Program-made: the position numbers and the translations under genes
Notes under the pieces: model-generated
Databases searched by the model: none
Told to the model about the DNA's origin: nothing
Seen by the model: only the letters and a program-made list of their open reading frames with translations
Shown here: positions 20,754 to 29,898 of the stretch, one piece after another
How the letters are laid out: each line of letters opens with the position of its first letter
Numbering within the stretch: position 1 is the first letter of the stretch
Source: Peronospora farinosa
Lineage: Eukaryota > Oomycota > Peronosporomycetes > Peronosporales > Peronosporaceae
Direction: 5' to 3'
Assembly: GCA_947646735.1 (NCBI GenBank)
Contig: CANTFK010000842.1
Span: forward strand, 1-64,000
DNA length: 64,000 bases

Positions 20754-21934
20754 ATGCAGGACACGGAGATGACGAGCGTTGATGAGAAGGATGAGGAGAT
20801 GCTGGTACAGCGCGAGGACAGTGGTGCTGGAGGAGGTGAACGACAGATCCAGATTCATCCGCTAGTGATCGTGAATATCACCGACCATCAAACGCGACAG
20901 AAATGCAACTCGCAGCTCAGTCAGACAGATGCGCCGCAAGTCATCGGTGCACTGTTCGGCATTCAGAAAGGACTGGACGTGGCCGTTTACGACTCCTTTG
21001 AAATGAAATATGACTATGTCAATGGCGAGATTCAGATCGACAAGGAATTCCTCACCTCGCGCATCCAGCAGTGTGCGTGGAAATTGAGATTGAAATAGAC
21101 CTTTAGCTGTTTATGATCCTTTCGTGTGGATGCAGTTTCGCAGGTATTTCCAGGATTTGAACTGTTGGGCTGGTATACAGTCGGTGCAAAGGCTCTTCCA
21201 AGTGATTTGGCGGTGCATCGCGTGGTAAGAGCTTGCTGAGTCGTGGTAACTTGTTCTGAGGGTCCGACGACGAGTGCTGTTTGACAGATTATGGAGTTCA
21301 ATGAGAGCCCGCTATTTTTAATCTTGGACCCAGAGTCCAGAGGACCGAGCACAAAAAAAAAGCTGCCCATCTCGCTGTTTGAGTCGGAGCTACACATGCT
21401 GAACGGCGTGCCCAAAATGATTTTTGTCAAGGCGCCGTTGAAGATCGAGACGTCAGAGACAGAGAGCATTGCCATTGACCACATTTCCAAGATTGCGCCC
21501 ATTGGCGATGCCAGCAAATCGACGTGTACGTGCGCGTGTTTGCCTATGTAGATTTGCTGAGTATCCAGTCATCCATGACTTTTGTTTTCGGTTTGCGCTT
21601 CCATGCAGTGCATCCGTATCTGGGAAACGTCCGAGACGCTGTGAAGATGCTGGATCGGCAGGTGGATGTGCTGATCCGCTTTCTTCAGGCTACGAAGAAT
21701 GGTGAGGCGCCATTGGATCACAACTTACTGCGTCACATTTCCAGCATTTGCAACCAGCTTCCAGTGATGAAGTCGGAGCACTTCAACGCGGCGTTCACGC
21801 AAGAGTACAATGACGCGCTGCTGGTCTCGTATTTAGCCACTCTTACGAAAGGTGCTACAAATGCAAACATTGTCGTAGACCGCTTTACCGCCACGCAGGA
21901 GCGGCACCATCATCAGCGAGGCACCATGCTGTGA
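20754..21934 (+). CDS. CSN6: COP9 signalosome complex subunit 6 (MPN domain)
   Basis: Four exons: 20754-21072, 21136-21224, 21288-21525, 21609-21934, giving 323 residues (the animal protein is about the same size). Splice sites were chosen because they restore family text across each junction: RIQQ-FSQVFPGFELLGWYT, HRV-IMEFNESPLF and KST-LHPYLGNVRDAVKML. The MPN domain starts IQIHPLVIVNITDH. The HxH...D metal site of JAMM proteases is absent, as in CSN6, so this is a non-catalytic MPN subunit that pairs with CSN5 in the deneddylating signalosome. The C-terminal helices (DRQVDVLIRFL, NQLPVMKSEHF, LATLTKGATNAN) fit the CSN6 helical tail. Introns are 63, 63 and 83 bp. eIF3f and Rpn8 are the alternatives, but the N-terminal MPN text favours CSN6. 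Confidence 0.92.
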
Positions 21935-22112
21935 TCGCTAACCCTGTTGAAGTGGCCTATGAATTAAAGCCTAATTTGCGCTCCGTTTTATAAATCTTAG
22001 TGTTTCAAATCGTGCAACATGCAGATCCTTCGTGCAACATTCAGGTACGTGGTCCTCATTCGCTTACGTAGAAAAGTTACGGACCCTCGCAGCCAAGCAG
22101 CAGTCAACTTCG

Positions 22113-23477
22113 ATGCCGATCGACATCAATCGTCTGCGTCCCGAGCGTGGCGGTGACCCAGAATCTGTGCGCACCGATCAGAAGAATCGCTCACTGGATG
22201 TGGACATCGTTAACAAGGTGATTGAGCTGGATGAGCAATGGCGAAAGAAGCAGGGCGAGGTGGAGACCGTCAGCATGAAGATGAATGCGCTGCAGCAGGA
22301 GATTAAGAGACTTAGTAAGGCCAAACAGGACTTTAAAGTGCTCAGTGACGAGCGCAAGGAGTTGGCGGCTCTTCTTCCTGAGAAGAAGAAGGAGGCTGAG
22401 GTGCTCAAAGAACTCGTGGACCGGGAGCTGCCTAAAATTGGCAACGTCGTGGATCCCACGGTGCCCATTTCAAACAATGAAGACGACAATGTGGTGGTCA
22501 AGAAGTGGGGAACTCCTATTCAGAAGGATGGTCTGCACTTTCATCATGAGGTGCTCCACCGCATTGAAGGCTACGAGCCCGAGCGTGGTGTTCAGGTGGC
22601 TGGCCATCGCGCCTATTTTCTTACGGGCTACGGATTCTTGCTGGAGCAGGCGCTCATGGCCTACGCCACAGCTTTCCTTATGAAGGCTCAGTACAAGATG
22701 CTCAAGCCGCCTTTCTTTATGAACAAGGAGGGCATGGCTGCCGTCGCGCAGCTTGACGACTTCGATGAGCAATTGTACAAAGTCATCGGTGAGGACGAGA
22801 AGTACCTCATCGCTACGTCTGAGCAGCCCATCTGCGCCTATCACAAGGGTGAATGGATCACTGAGAGCTCGCTGCCGCTGCGCTACGGTGGTTTCTCCAC
22901 GTGCTTTCGCAAGGAAGCCGGTTCGCACGGCAAGGACACGTGGGGCATTTTTCGTGTGCACCAGTTTGACAAGATGGAGCAGTTCTGCATCACAGACCCG
23001 GAAAGCTCCACTGCTATGCACGAGGAGATGTTACGTCATGCTGAGGAGTTCTACCAGTCGCTGAACTTACCGTACCGCGTGGTGAACATTGTGTCAGGCG
23101 AACTCAATAACGCTGCTGTGAAGAAGTACGATCTGGAGGCATGGTTTCCTGCTTACAAGGAGTACCGTGAGCTGGTGTCTGCTTCGAACTGCACGGACTT
23201 CCAATCACGTGCCATGGAGATTCGTTGCGGCGTCAAGAAGGAGAACCAGCGCGAGAAGAAGTACGTGCACATGCTGAACTCGACGCTCTGCGCGTCCACC
23301 CGTACAGTTTGTTGCATTCTAGAAAACTGCCAGGACGAGAACGGTGTCATGGTCCCGGAGGTGCTGGTGCCTTTTATGGGTGGCGTCACCTACTTGCCTT
23401 TCACTCGTGACATCAAGGTGAACGTGCAGGCCGTCAAGATGCAGAAAGCTGCCAAGAAGAAAGTTGCCAAGCAGTAG
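22113..23477 (+). CDS. Seryl-tRNA synthetase, cytosolic type
   Basis: A 454-residue intronless frame from the ATG at 22113. This start is chosen because MPIDINRLRPERGGDPE aligns with the usual eukaryotic start; the frame remains open upstream only through a GTG. The enzyme charges tRNA-Ser with serine. Residues 1-120 form the long antiparallel coiled coil that grips tRNA-Ser (EEQWRKKQGEVE-like, KMNALQQEIKRLSKAK). The class II core has motif 2 at about 262-291 (FSTCFRKEAGSHGKDTWGIF) and motif 3 at about 368-406 (LNSTLCASTRTVCCILEN). A basic tail, AAKKKVAKQ, ends the protein. It begins 178 bp after CSN6 on the same strand. No targeting peptide is seen, so a mitochondrial enzyme must be encoded elsewhere or come from another start. 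Confidence 0.95.
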   Translation: MPIDINRLRPERGGDPESVRTDQKNRSLDVDIVNKVIELDEQWRKKQGEVETVSMKMNALQQEIKRLSKAKQDFKVLSDERKELAALLPEKKKEAEVLKELVDRELPKIGNVVDPTVPISNNEDDNVVVKKWGTPIQKDGLHFHHEVLHRIEGYEPERGVQVAGHRAYFLTGYGFLLEQALMAYATAFLMKAQYKMLKPPFFMNKEGMAAVAQLDDFDEQLYKVIGEDEKYLIATSEQPICAYHKGEWITESSLPLRYGGFSTCFRKEAGSHGKDTWGIFRVHQFDKMEQFCITDPESSTAMHEEMLRHAEEFYQSLNLPYRVVNIVSGELNNAAVKKYDLEAWFPAYKEYRELVSASNCTDFQSRAMEIRCGVKKENQREKKYVHMLNSTLCASTRTVCCILENCQDENGVMVPEVLVPFMGGVTYLPFTRDIKVNVQAVKMQKAAKKKVAKQ

Positions 23478-24012
23478 TAAGTTGTAGATAACGGAGCGAT
23501 GCCGCCTCGTGTCGCCTGCCCAACACGTTGCCATTTCTCTCGGTATTTGAGGGGTCGGTGCAACGTCAGTACCGCATACGCTGCTTTCTTATGGAATTTT
23601 GGCAATGAAGATGAAACATGTCTTGCCGATGACTTAGTTCACAACGCAGCAACCCGATTTACTAGTAACGTGCAGAAAACAATTACAAGGTTTAGGAACA
23701 AACCTTGCTTTTAATGTCTTGGTGTTGCTGAAAGAATGTGATCGCTCGATCACGGACGACGTTATCATATCATTCACAGCGTGCTGGGCAAAAAGTAGCT
23801 GGCCATGCAAACGACTACTATACTGAGGCTAAGCCTACATTCTTGCCAAAGGTGGTGACTTCTACCTGTGTGCTTCGGTTCAAGTACCCACGGCTTGTTT
23901 GCAAAACTTCGCGGCCGCGTAGCTCATTTTATAGCGCGACACTGAAGGAGCTCAATACACAATCGTGACGATGCAATTCACTTGTGGCGGAGCAATGATC
24001 ATTCATTGACGT
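23478..24012. other. Tail-to-tail intergenic region
   Basis: 535 bases between the stops of the seryl-tRNA synthetase and the amidotransferase-like gene. No gene, repeat or RNA recognised. It must contain both 3' ends. Confidence 0.5.
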
Positions 24013-25115
24013 TTACTTGGCCCCTATCGCCGCTTTGTAAGGAAGCGCAAGATACTTGATGAAGTTGCGCGTCTCACAGTGGCGAATATTCTCATCCATG
24101 ACGTCTGCATCCAGTCCAAGGCGCCACGCAATATCGTATCGAGACGGATCAATGTGCAGATTTTCTAAATCATCAATAAACTGGTCAGCGCTCTTCATAT
24201 CAGCAAAGAATCCCAAATCAACGAGTTTAGCTCGGCGGCAGTACGTGAGCCGTGCGAGTTCGTGTAAATCGTATTCTGGGTGGTACTGTACGGCCCAAAA
24301 GTCGCCCTTCTTATAGCGCACTGCCACTGCCTGCACTGTCGTAAAACTGTTGCCACCCAATGCGAGTCCTCCAGGAGGCATGTGGGTCACCTCGTCATTA
24401 TGACTCGTAAAGGCGTCAAAGACTGATGGCTTGCCCTCAAACATTGCGTGTGCACGGCCTTCCGGAGACAGTTTAATCTTACGCGCAATACCCATCTCGC
24501 GACCTCGAGGATTCGGTCCACAAAAACCTCCTGCAGCAGCAACTGCAATCTGAGCCGCCCAACAACTACCATACTGTGGAATACCTGCACACAAAAACAA
24601 AACAGCACATGTAAAAACCATTTTTATCTCATCAATCTAGTTGCTACTGTTCTCACTCACCTTCTTCAAAGACTTTTTTCGAAAAATCAATCTGCTTCGT
24701 GACGCGCTCGTCTCTATCGTTGTGGATTGTTAGCGAACAGCCTGTCCACGCTACGGCATGATACTGTAAAGTAGGTGCAGGTTAACATTTCCACCCAAGA
24801 GCTCCATTCTAAAGTATAAGACCGGTATTTACAGCCCACCTGAGATAGATCTGGAGTCTGAAAGTCGCTATCGGAAGGAAACACAACATCTGACGTGACA
24901 CTTACACCTGCAGGTGCCGACTTGTTCAGCAGATCGACGTAGAGTTGACCGGCTGTGCTGGCACCGCCAGCTTCAAGGTCAGCGCGGCCCTCAGGCGCGT
25001 AACCGTCGATGATCAGCACTTTTAATGGAGATGATGATGATAAAGTATCGGATCGTAGTGCGCGTGAGGTGGTTGTTGGCTGGAGAGTTAAGCGTCGAGA
25101 ATAGCGAGCCAGCAT
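24013..25115 (-). CDS. Class I glutamine amidotransferase-like protein (paralogue 1)
   Basis: Three exons on the minus strand: 25115-24840, 24763-24661, 24584-24013, giving 316 residues. The start MLARYSRRLTLQ is chosen over an ATG 23 codons upstream (25184) because it opens a basic, Ser/Thr-rich presequence of mitochondrial type. A flavodoxin-like GATase fold follows: KVLIIDGYAPEGRADLEAGG, then the nucleophile in GSCWAAQ (Cys134) and QYHPEYD (His228, Glu230). Family enzymes hydrolyse an amide, usually glutamine or a gamma-glutamyl compound. The elbow here lacks the second glycine of the classic GxCxG. It shares the first intron position with paralogue 2 at 28744-29826 and has one extra intron. 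It is head-to-head with the SDR gene. The substrate cannot be read from sequence. Confidence 0.85.
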
Positions 25116-25397
25116 GGTAATGAACTTGGCTTGGGCAGTTGAATTGTTTTGCACTGATAAATGCACTGGAGTGGCGTACACCATATCCGTTTCGGTTGGC
25201 AACTTGAAGTGGCAACTTGAAGTGACAGCTCGAAGTAGCCTTCCGTGACAGGAATGTGCAGATTGTGACGAGACACCTTAGTGACCAAAGCTGTACCATA
25301 TCTTCGTAAATTGGGTCTCCCATACTGGTACAATAGCCTAAAAGTCCATTTTCGCACGTGCGGTGTATCCGAAATACCGCTTCAATCCCTTTAAATC
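25116..25397. promoter_or_regulatory. Bidirectional promoter, amidotransferase 1 / SDR
   Basis: 282 bases separate the two divergent starts, so the two genes almost certainly share a promoter region. I did not recognise a specific core element. Confidence 0.5.
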
Positions 25398-26246
25398 ATG
25401 AACGTAGTCGGAAGTCGTCTCGCCGGCCGAGTGGCCGTGATCACTGGAGCTGCCGGTGGTATTGGCCGCAAGTCTGCGATACTGTTTGCCAAACAGGGTG
25501 CCAAAGGTGTCGTCTGTGTCGACATGAACGCGGACGGTGCAGCAGAGACCGCACAACTGGTACATGAAGAACTCCAGAAGCTTGGCTCGAGCGATACAGT
25601 AGCTATTGCCGTGAAAGCTGACGTGTCCATGGCCAGAGACGTAGAGAACATGGTAAACGTGGCCGAGAAGGAGTTTGGCGCCCTGCACGTGCTTTTCAAC
25701 AACGCTGGCATCATGCACAACGAAGACGACGACGCTGTCACTACACAGGAGGACGTATGGGACCTTACCATGAATATTAACGTTAAGGGTGTATTTCTTG
25801 GTTGCAAGTACGGCATTCCAGCCATGCGTCGCGCTGGTGGCGGCTCCATTATCAACACGGCCTCGTTTGTAGGTATCCTGGGTGCAGCCACACCTCAACT
25901 TGCCTATACGTCTAGCAAGGGTGCAGTGATTGCCATGTCTCGTGAGCTGGCTACGATCCACGCTCGCGAGAATATCCGTGTGAACGCACTGTGCCCCGGT
26001 CCATTAAACACTGAGCTACTGCAGAAGTTCCTGGACACGGAAGAGAAAAAGCAACGCCGTCTGGTGCACGTACCCATGGGTCGCTTTGGAGAAGCCGCTG
26101 AGATGGCCAAGGCGGTTTTATTCCTTGCCAGTGATGACGCGTCGTATATCACTGGAACGTCTTTTGTAGTTGATGGCGGTATTACGTCGGCCTACGTGAC
26201 AAGCGAGGGTAGTGTGGATCCCTTCGGAGGCCCTAGTGAGGTGTGA
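25398..26246 (+). CDS. Short-chain dehydrogenase/reductase
   Basis: An intronless frame of 282 residues, the usual size of a classical SDR. Visible motifs: cofactor loop TGAAGGIG at 16-23, NNAG at 101-104, catalytic Ser156 (NTAS), Tyr170 and Lys174 (YTSSK). Asp42 at the end of the second strand (VVCVDMN) suggests NAD(H) rather than NADP(H). The end, YITGTSFVVDGGIT, is the normal SDR C-terminus, followed by a 20-residue tail. It oxidises or reduces a hydroxyl/carbonyl substrate that cannot be named. No targeting peptide is evident, unlike its neighbours. It is divergent from amidotransferase 1 and convergent with the ALDH. Confidence 0.92.
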   Translation: MNVVGSRLAGRVAVITGAAGGIGRKSAILFAKQGAKGVVCVDMNADGAAETAQLVHEELQKLGSSDTVAIAVKADVSMARDVENMVNVAEKEFGALHVLFNNAGIMHNEDDDAVTTQEDVWDLTMNINVKGVFLGCKYGIPAMRRAGGGSIINTASFVGILGAATPQLAYTSSKGAVIAMSRELATIHARENIRVNALCPGPLNTELLQKFLDTEEKKQRRLVHVPMGRFGEAAEMAKAVLFLASDDASYITGTSFVVDGGITSAYVTSEGSVDPFGGPSEV

Positions 26247-26679
26247 GTAGCAGGATTTGGTTAGTTACCACGTAAGTGTTGGGTAGGATAGCTAAGTTAT
26301 GCTAACTTTCTTTACACACAAAGCAAGATACTTGCATTTTGGCATGTACGACGATGATCTCCTTGTACATATCTATGAAACCAACGTTTCGACCTGAAAG
26401 TCGTCGTTACTTTCATACTAAGTGAGTGCTGTAATCCAACAAACACAAATGCAAACTAGTCGAGCTACGTGTGGAATCGAGCACTATTCGTCTTGCCCCG
26501 TAGGATTGAATGATGTGGTGCGAGAGATATGCTGAGTCTGCGCACGCTGCGATCGATGCAGTTCTTATTGGGAAACCTTTCAGCGGCTCTCAGTTGTTTA
26601 TACCAGCTAAACACGGAAGTTCCACTACAATCAAACGAATATGACACGAGTAAATAGCCGAGTCTGATTAAAAGCGAGA
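26247..26679. other. Tail-to-tail intergenic region
   Basis: 433 bases between the SDR and ALDH stops. Nothing recognisable beyond presumed 3' untranslated regions. Confidence 0.5.
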
Positions 26680-28521
26680 TCAAACGCGTACCGATTTGAG
26701 TTTCGTGACGCTGCGGAACCCGTGCTTGGAGAGGCTAATGCCTTTACCAGAATCACGGTTGCCGGTCCAAGGAAGGTAGGGATCCAGCACATCACATCGG
26801 TTCATGTACACAGTGCCGACACTGATCTGCGAACCCACCACCATAGCTTGCTCACGGTCCGATGAAAAGATAGAGGCCGTCAGTCCGTACTTGCTGTCGT
26901 TTATCTTCTCAATTGCATCAGCATCCGATGAAACGCGCTCGACGCCGACAATTGGTCCGAACGATTCCTCTGTCATAATGTCCATGGAGTTATTACAGTT
27001 ACCAAGGAGGGTAGGCGAGTAAAAGCGGCCTTTTCCAGCAGCATCCGTAACAATTCCGCTGCCTGTCAGTCGGAGAGCACCCTTCGCCATAGCATCTTTC
27101 ACGTGAGCATCGAGCATTTCCGGAGCGGTAGGAAGGGCCATCGGACCCATTGACGTTTTTGCGTCGGTCGGGTTGCCCAGGTTGTACGCCTCGAACAAGC
27201 TGATCGCCTTCTCCAAGAACTGGTCATACTTCGCCTCGTGGACGTAAATTCTCTCTACACCGCAGCACGATTGACCAGAGTTGTAGCAAACACCGTCCAC
27301 CAGAGCCTCTGCAGCAGCTTCAGCGTCTGCATTGGCTGTCACGTATCCGGCGTCCTATGACCGTCGCAAACTCCCACGTTAGAAAATGCAAAGCGTAAAG
27401 GACTCAACATCAACCTGCACTTACATTCCCTCCGAGCTCCAATGTTACATCGATCGAGCGCTGAGACAGCGTCTGTTGGACTTGGCGACCACTTCATTTC
27501 GAATAGGAATAAAGCACACCGTTAGACAACTGACAGGGCCTAAAATTCTTGAAAAATGCGTACCCTCGGACAGATCCAGTGAACGATACAAATGCGATCT
27601 CCGGGCGCTGGATGATTTCAGCAGCCGTGTCATGCTCAACAAACGATGACTGGAGAACGTTCTTCGGGAAACCGGCTTGCTCGAATGTCTTTGCGTAGTG
27701 CTCTCCACAGAGTGGAGTGCGAGGTGAGTGCTTTAACAACACCGTGTTACCAGCGAGTACAGCAGGAATGATCGAGTTGACCGCCGTCATAAGAGGGTAG
27801 TTCCACGGAGCCTGATCCGCATAAAAGTGGTTGCGAAACATTAAAATCGGCTAGTGAAGACAGAAACTACAGCTTTATCAACATGAATCCACTTACAATG
27901 ACGTAAACGACGCCAACAGGGTCGTGTGTGATCTGACGAAACAGGCCATTCTCTTCTGGAAACGATTCCTTGCACAGCGCTTCATTTGACAAGTTGATGA
28001 GTGCTCTATGAACACCATAACGAGTACAGGAACCTTAGTCAGCGCAAGTCATAACACTCGGATGATGAAGTAATATCGTACTTGGCACGGTCAATTGTGC
28101 CATTGATCTCGTTGCGCGCTTGCTGCACAGGCTTTCCCATCATGCCGGAAATGTCGTTAGAAATATCTGCTGCATTGCTAGAGAGAACGTTGATCCAATT
28201 GGTGCACAGTCTTTGACGTTCGTTGAGCGGCACGTTCTTCCAGTCGAGCTGCGCCATCACAGCAGCATCGAGTTTGGTGTGCGCCTCGGCCTTTGAGTCA
28301 TAGACAACCTCGCAAAATGTCTCTCCCGTGTATGGATTGTCTACCGTAAGTCTGGAAGCATAGCTGACAATATTTGTCAATTCTGGAAGACATTTTGCAG
28401 CGTTTCTTTGCTATTTATTCAACCTACGCTGACACTGCAAAGCCGCGCTGAGAAACGACCTGGACGACCTGACGAGACTTTGTTGTAAGCTGCAGTAAGA
28501 CACATAACAAACTGTGAGCAT
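26680..28521 (-). CDS. Aldehyde dehydrogenase, probably mitochondrial
   Basis: Six exons on the minus strand: 28521-28428, 28382-28058, 28005-27897, 27811-27564, 27491-27425, 27354-26680, giving 505 residues. The first exon (MLTVCYVSYCSLQQ, then SLVRSSRSFLSAALQ) is proposed because the main frame has no ATG of its own; it reads as a mitochondrial presequence and joins in frame through a 45-bp intron, the least certain part. ALDH landmarks: NPYTGE, PWNYPLMTAVNSIIPALLAG-type cofactor region, FTGSV, LELGGN with Glu277, GQSC with Cys311, EESFGPIVGVE and RDSGKG near the end. It oxidises an aldehyde to an acid with NAD(P)+. The start is 222 bp from that of amidotransferase 2 in the opposite direction. 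Confidence 0.88.
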
Positions 28522-28743
28522 ATTGAGCTGGCTCTCTTGGTAAAAGATTCAAGTTGCCACGTACTTGGGTAGCGATGTAACGAAACATTGACATTGAGGA
28601 ACTAAAATGTCCAAGATCGAATGGAGGGCTAGTGCTACCAAACGTTGTTGTTTGTATCTTGGGTAAAAAAAGGTCTTGTCGACGCGTCGTCCGTCATCGA
28701 TCACTAAAGGACGTTATAGTTCCCTAGTCGCCAAACAAAAGAG
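28522..28743. promoter_or_regulatory. Bidirectional promoter, ALDH / amidotransferase 2
   Basis: 222 bases between divergent starts, expected to drive both genes. No named motif identified. Confidence 0.5.
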
Positions 28744-29826
28744 ATGTACCAGCGCGTGACTGTTCGGGCGCAGCGGCTACTAAGCAGGCGTCTGCAAGCG
28801 CACAAGGGACTGCATACGGCGACAGCTGCAACGGAAGAAGAGGTCCGATACTTGGTGATCGATGGCTATGTCAAGACTGGCCGAGATGTCCTCGAGGCAG
28901 GTGGCGCTACGACTGCCGGGCAATTGTATGCCAACATGCTCGTAAAAGCCACAAAGTGCAGCGTTGGCCGCTCTGCAAAATACGACCTCATCTACCCGGC
29001 TGATTCGGGCTTCGTTGCTCCAGATCTTACCAAGGTGTGTGCATTTCCAGGCATTCTTAGTGTTATGCTAGGACTGAGTCGTTTTTTTTTGCTTGAATGA
29101 CAGTACCATGGTGTGGGCTGGTCAGGGTCGTCCTTGGCGGTACATGAACGTGACGACCCGTCCGTAATGCAGATGATGAATCTAGCTCGCCAGAGTTTTG
29201 CACTTGGTGTACCACAGTTCGGTAGTTGCTTTGGACTGCAACTGGCTGTCACTACTGCCGGTGGAATCGTGCAGAAGAATAAGCGAGGCAAAGAGCTAGG
29301 AGTAGCACGCAAGATCCGTCTTAATGCGGCAGGCCGTGCGCACCCAATGTACGAGGGCAAGCCATCGGTGTTTGACGCCTTTAGTAGCCACAAGGATGAG
29401 GTTTGGGCTGTTCGTCCTGGAGCTTTGATGCTCGCAACTAATACATTTACCACTGTGCAGAGTGTGTGCCTTCGGTACATGAGGGGTGAGTTCTGGGGAC
29501 TACAATATCACCCAGAATATGATCTACACGAGATGGCGCGATTGTTGCACTGTCGCCGCGAGGTGAACACGCAGCTGGGATTTTTTGCGGATCTGGACGA
29601 CGCGGACCGTTTTGTAAATTTGCTAGAGGAACTGGCAGCGAATCCAACGCGCAAAGACCTCGCGTGGGAGATTGGTTATGACAAGGATGTGCTCGACGAA
29701 GACCTCCGTACATGCGAAGTGAAGAACTTCGTTAAGCATTTAGTGATGCCGTATTATATGCAGTGTCGAGAGCACGTCGGGGACATGGAAGTCCAAGATG
29801 CACCATGTCAACAGGAGGTGGCATAG
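28744..29826 (+). CDS. Class I glutamine amidotransferase-like protein (paralogue 2)
   Basis: Two exons, 28744-29034 and 29104-29826, giving 337 residues. The N-terminus MYQRVTVRAQRLLSRRLQAH is arginine-rich without acidic residues, typical of mitochondrial import. The fold repeats that of paralogue 1: RYLVIDGYVKTGRDVLEAGG, nucleophile GSCFGLQ (Cys139), and QYHPEYD (His233, Glu235). Here the elbow keeps the GxCxG pattern (GSCFG), so it is the more conventional member. The intron interrupts the same site (before YH(G/A)V) as intron 1 of paralogue 1, showing duplication after that intron existed. It ends 72 bp from the ERO1 stop, tail to tail. Confidence 0.88.
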
Positions 29827-29898
29827 ATCGCATTGTTGCCGACACGTTTTAAATCATTTGTATTCTGAGTTGCAAGCTTCTCTATCTGTGAAGGACAC

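Noticed and set aside
22019..22112. Possible upstream exon giving seryl-tRNA synthetase a targeting peptide (ATG at 22019, donor at 22045)
   Set aside because: None of the nearby AG acceptors joins the exon in frame with the ATG at 22113, and the standard cytosolic start fits the family.
24013..29826. Bacterial-style operon or horizontal transfer of the amidotransferase/SDR/ALDH block
   Set aside because: Genes alternate in strand and three have typical spliceosomal introns. Transfer cannot be judged without phylogeny.
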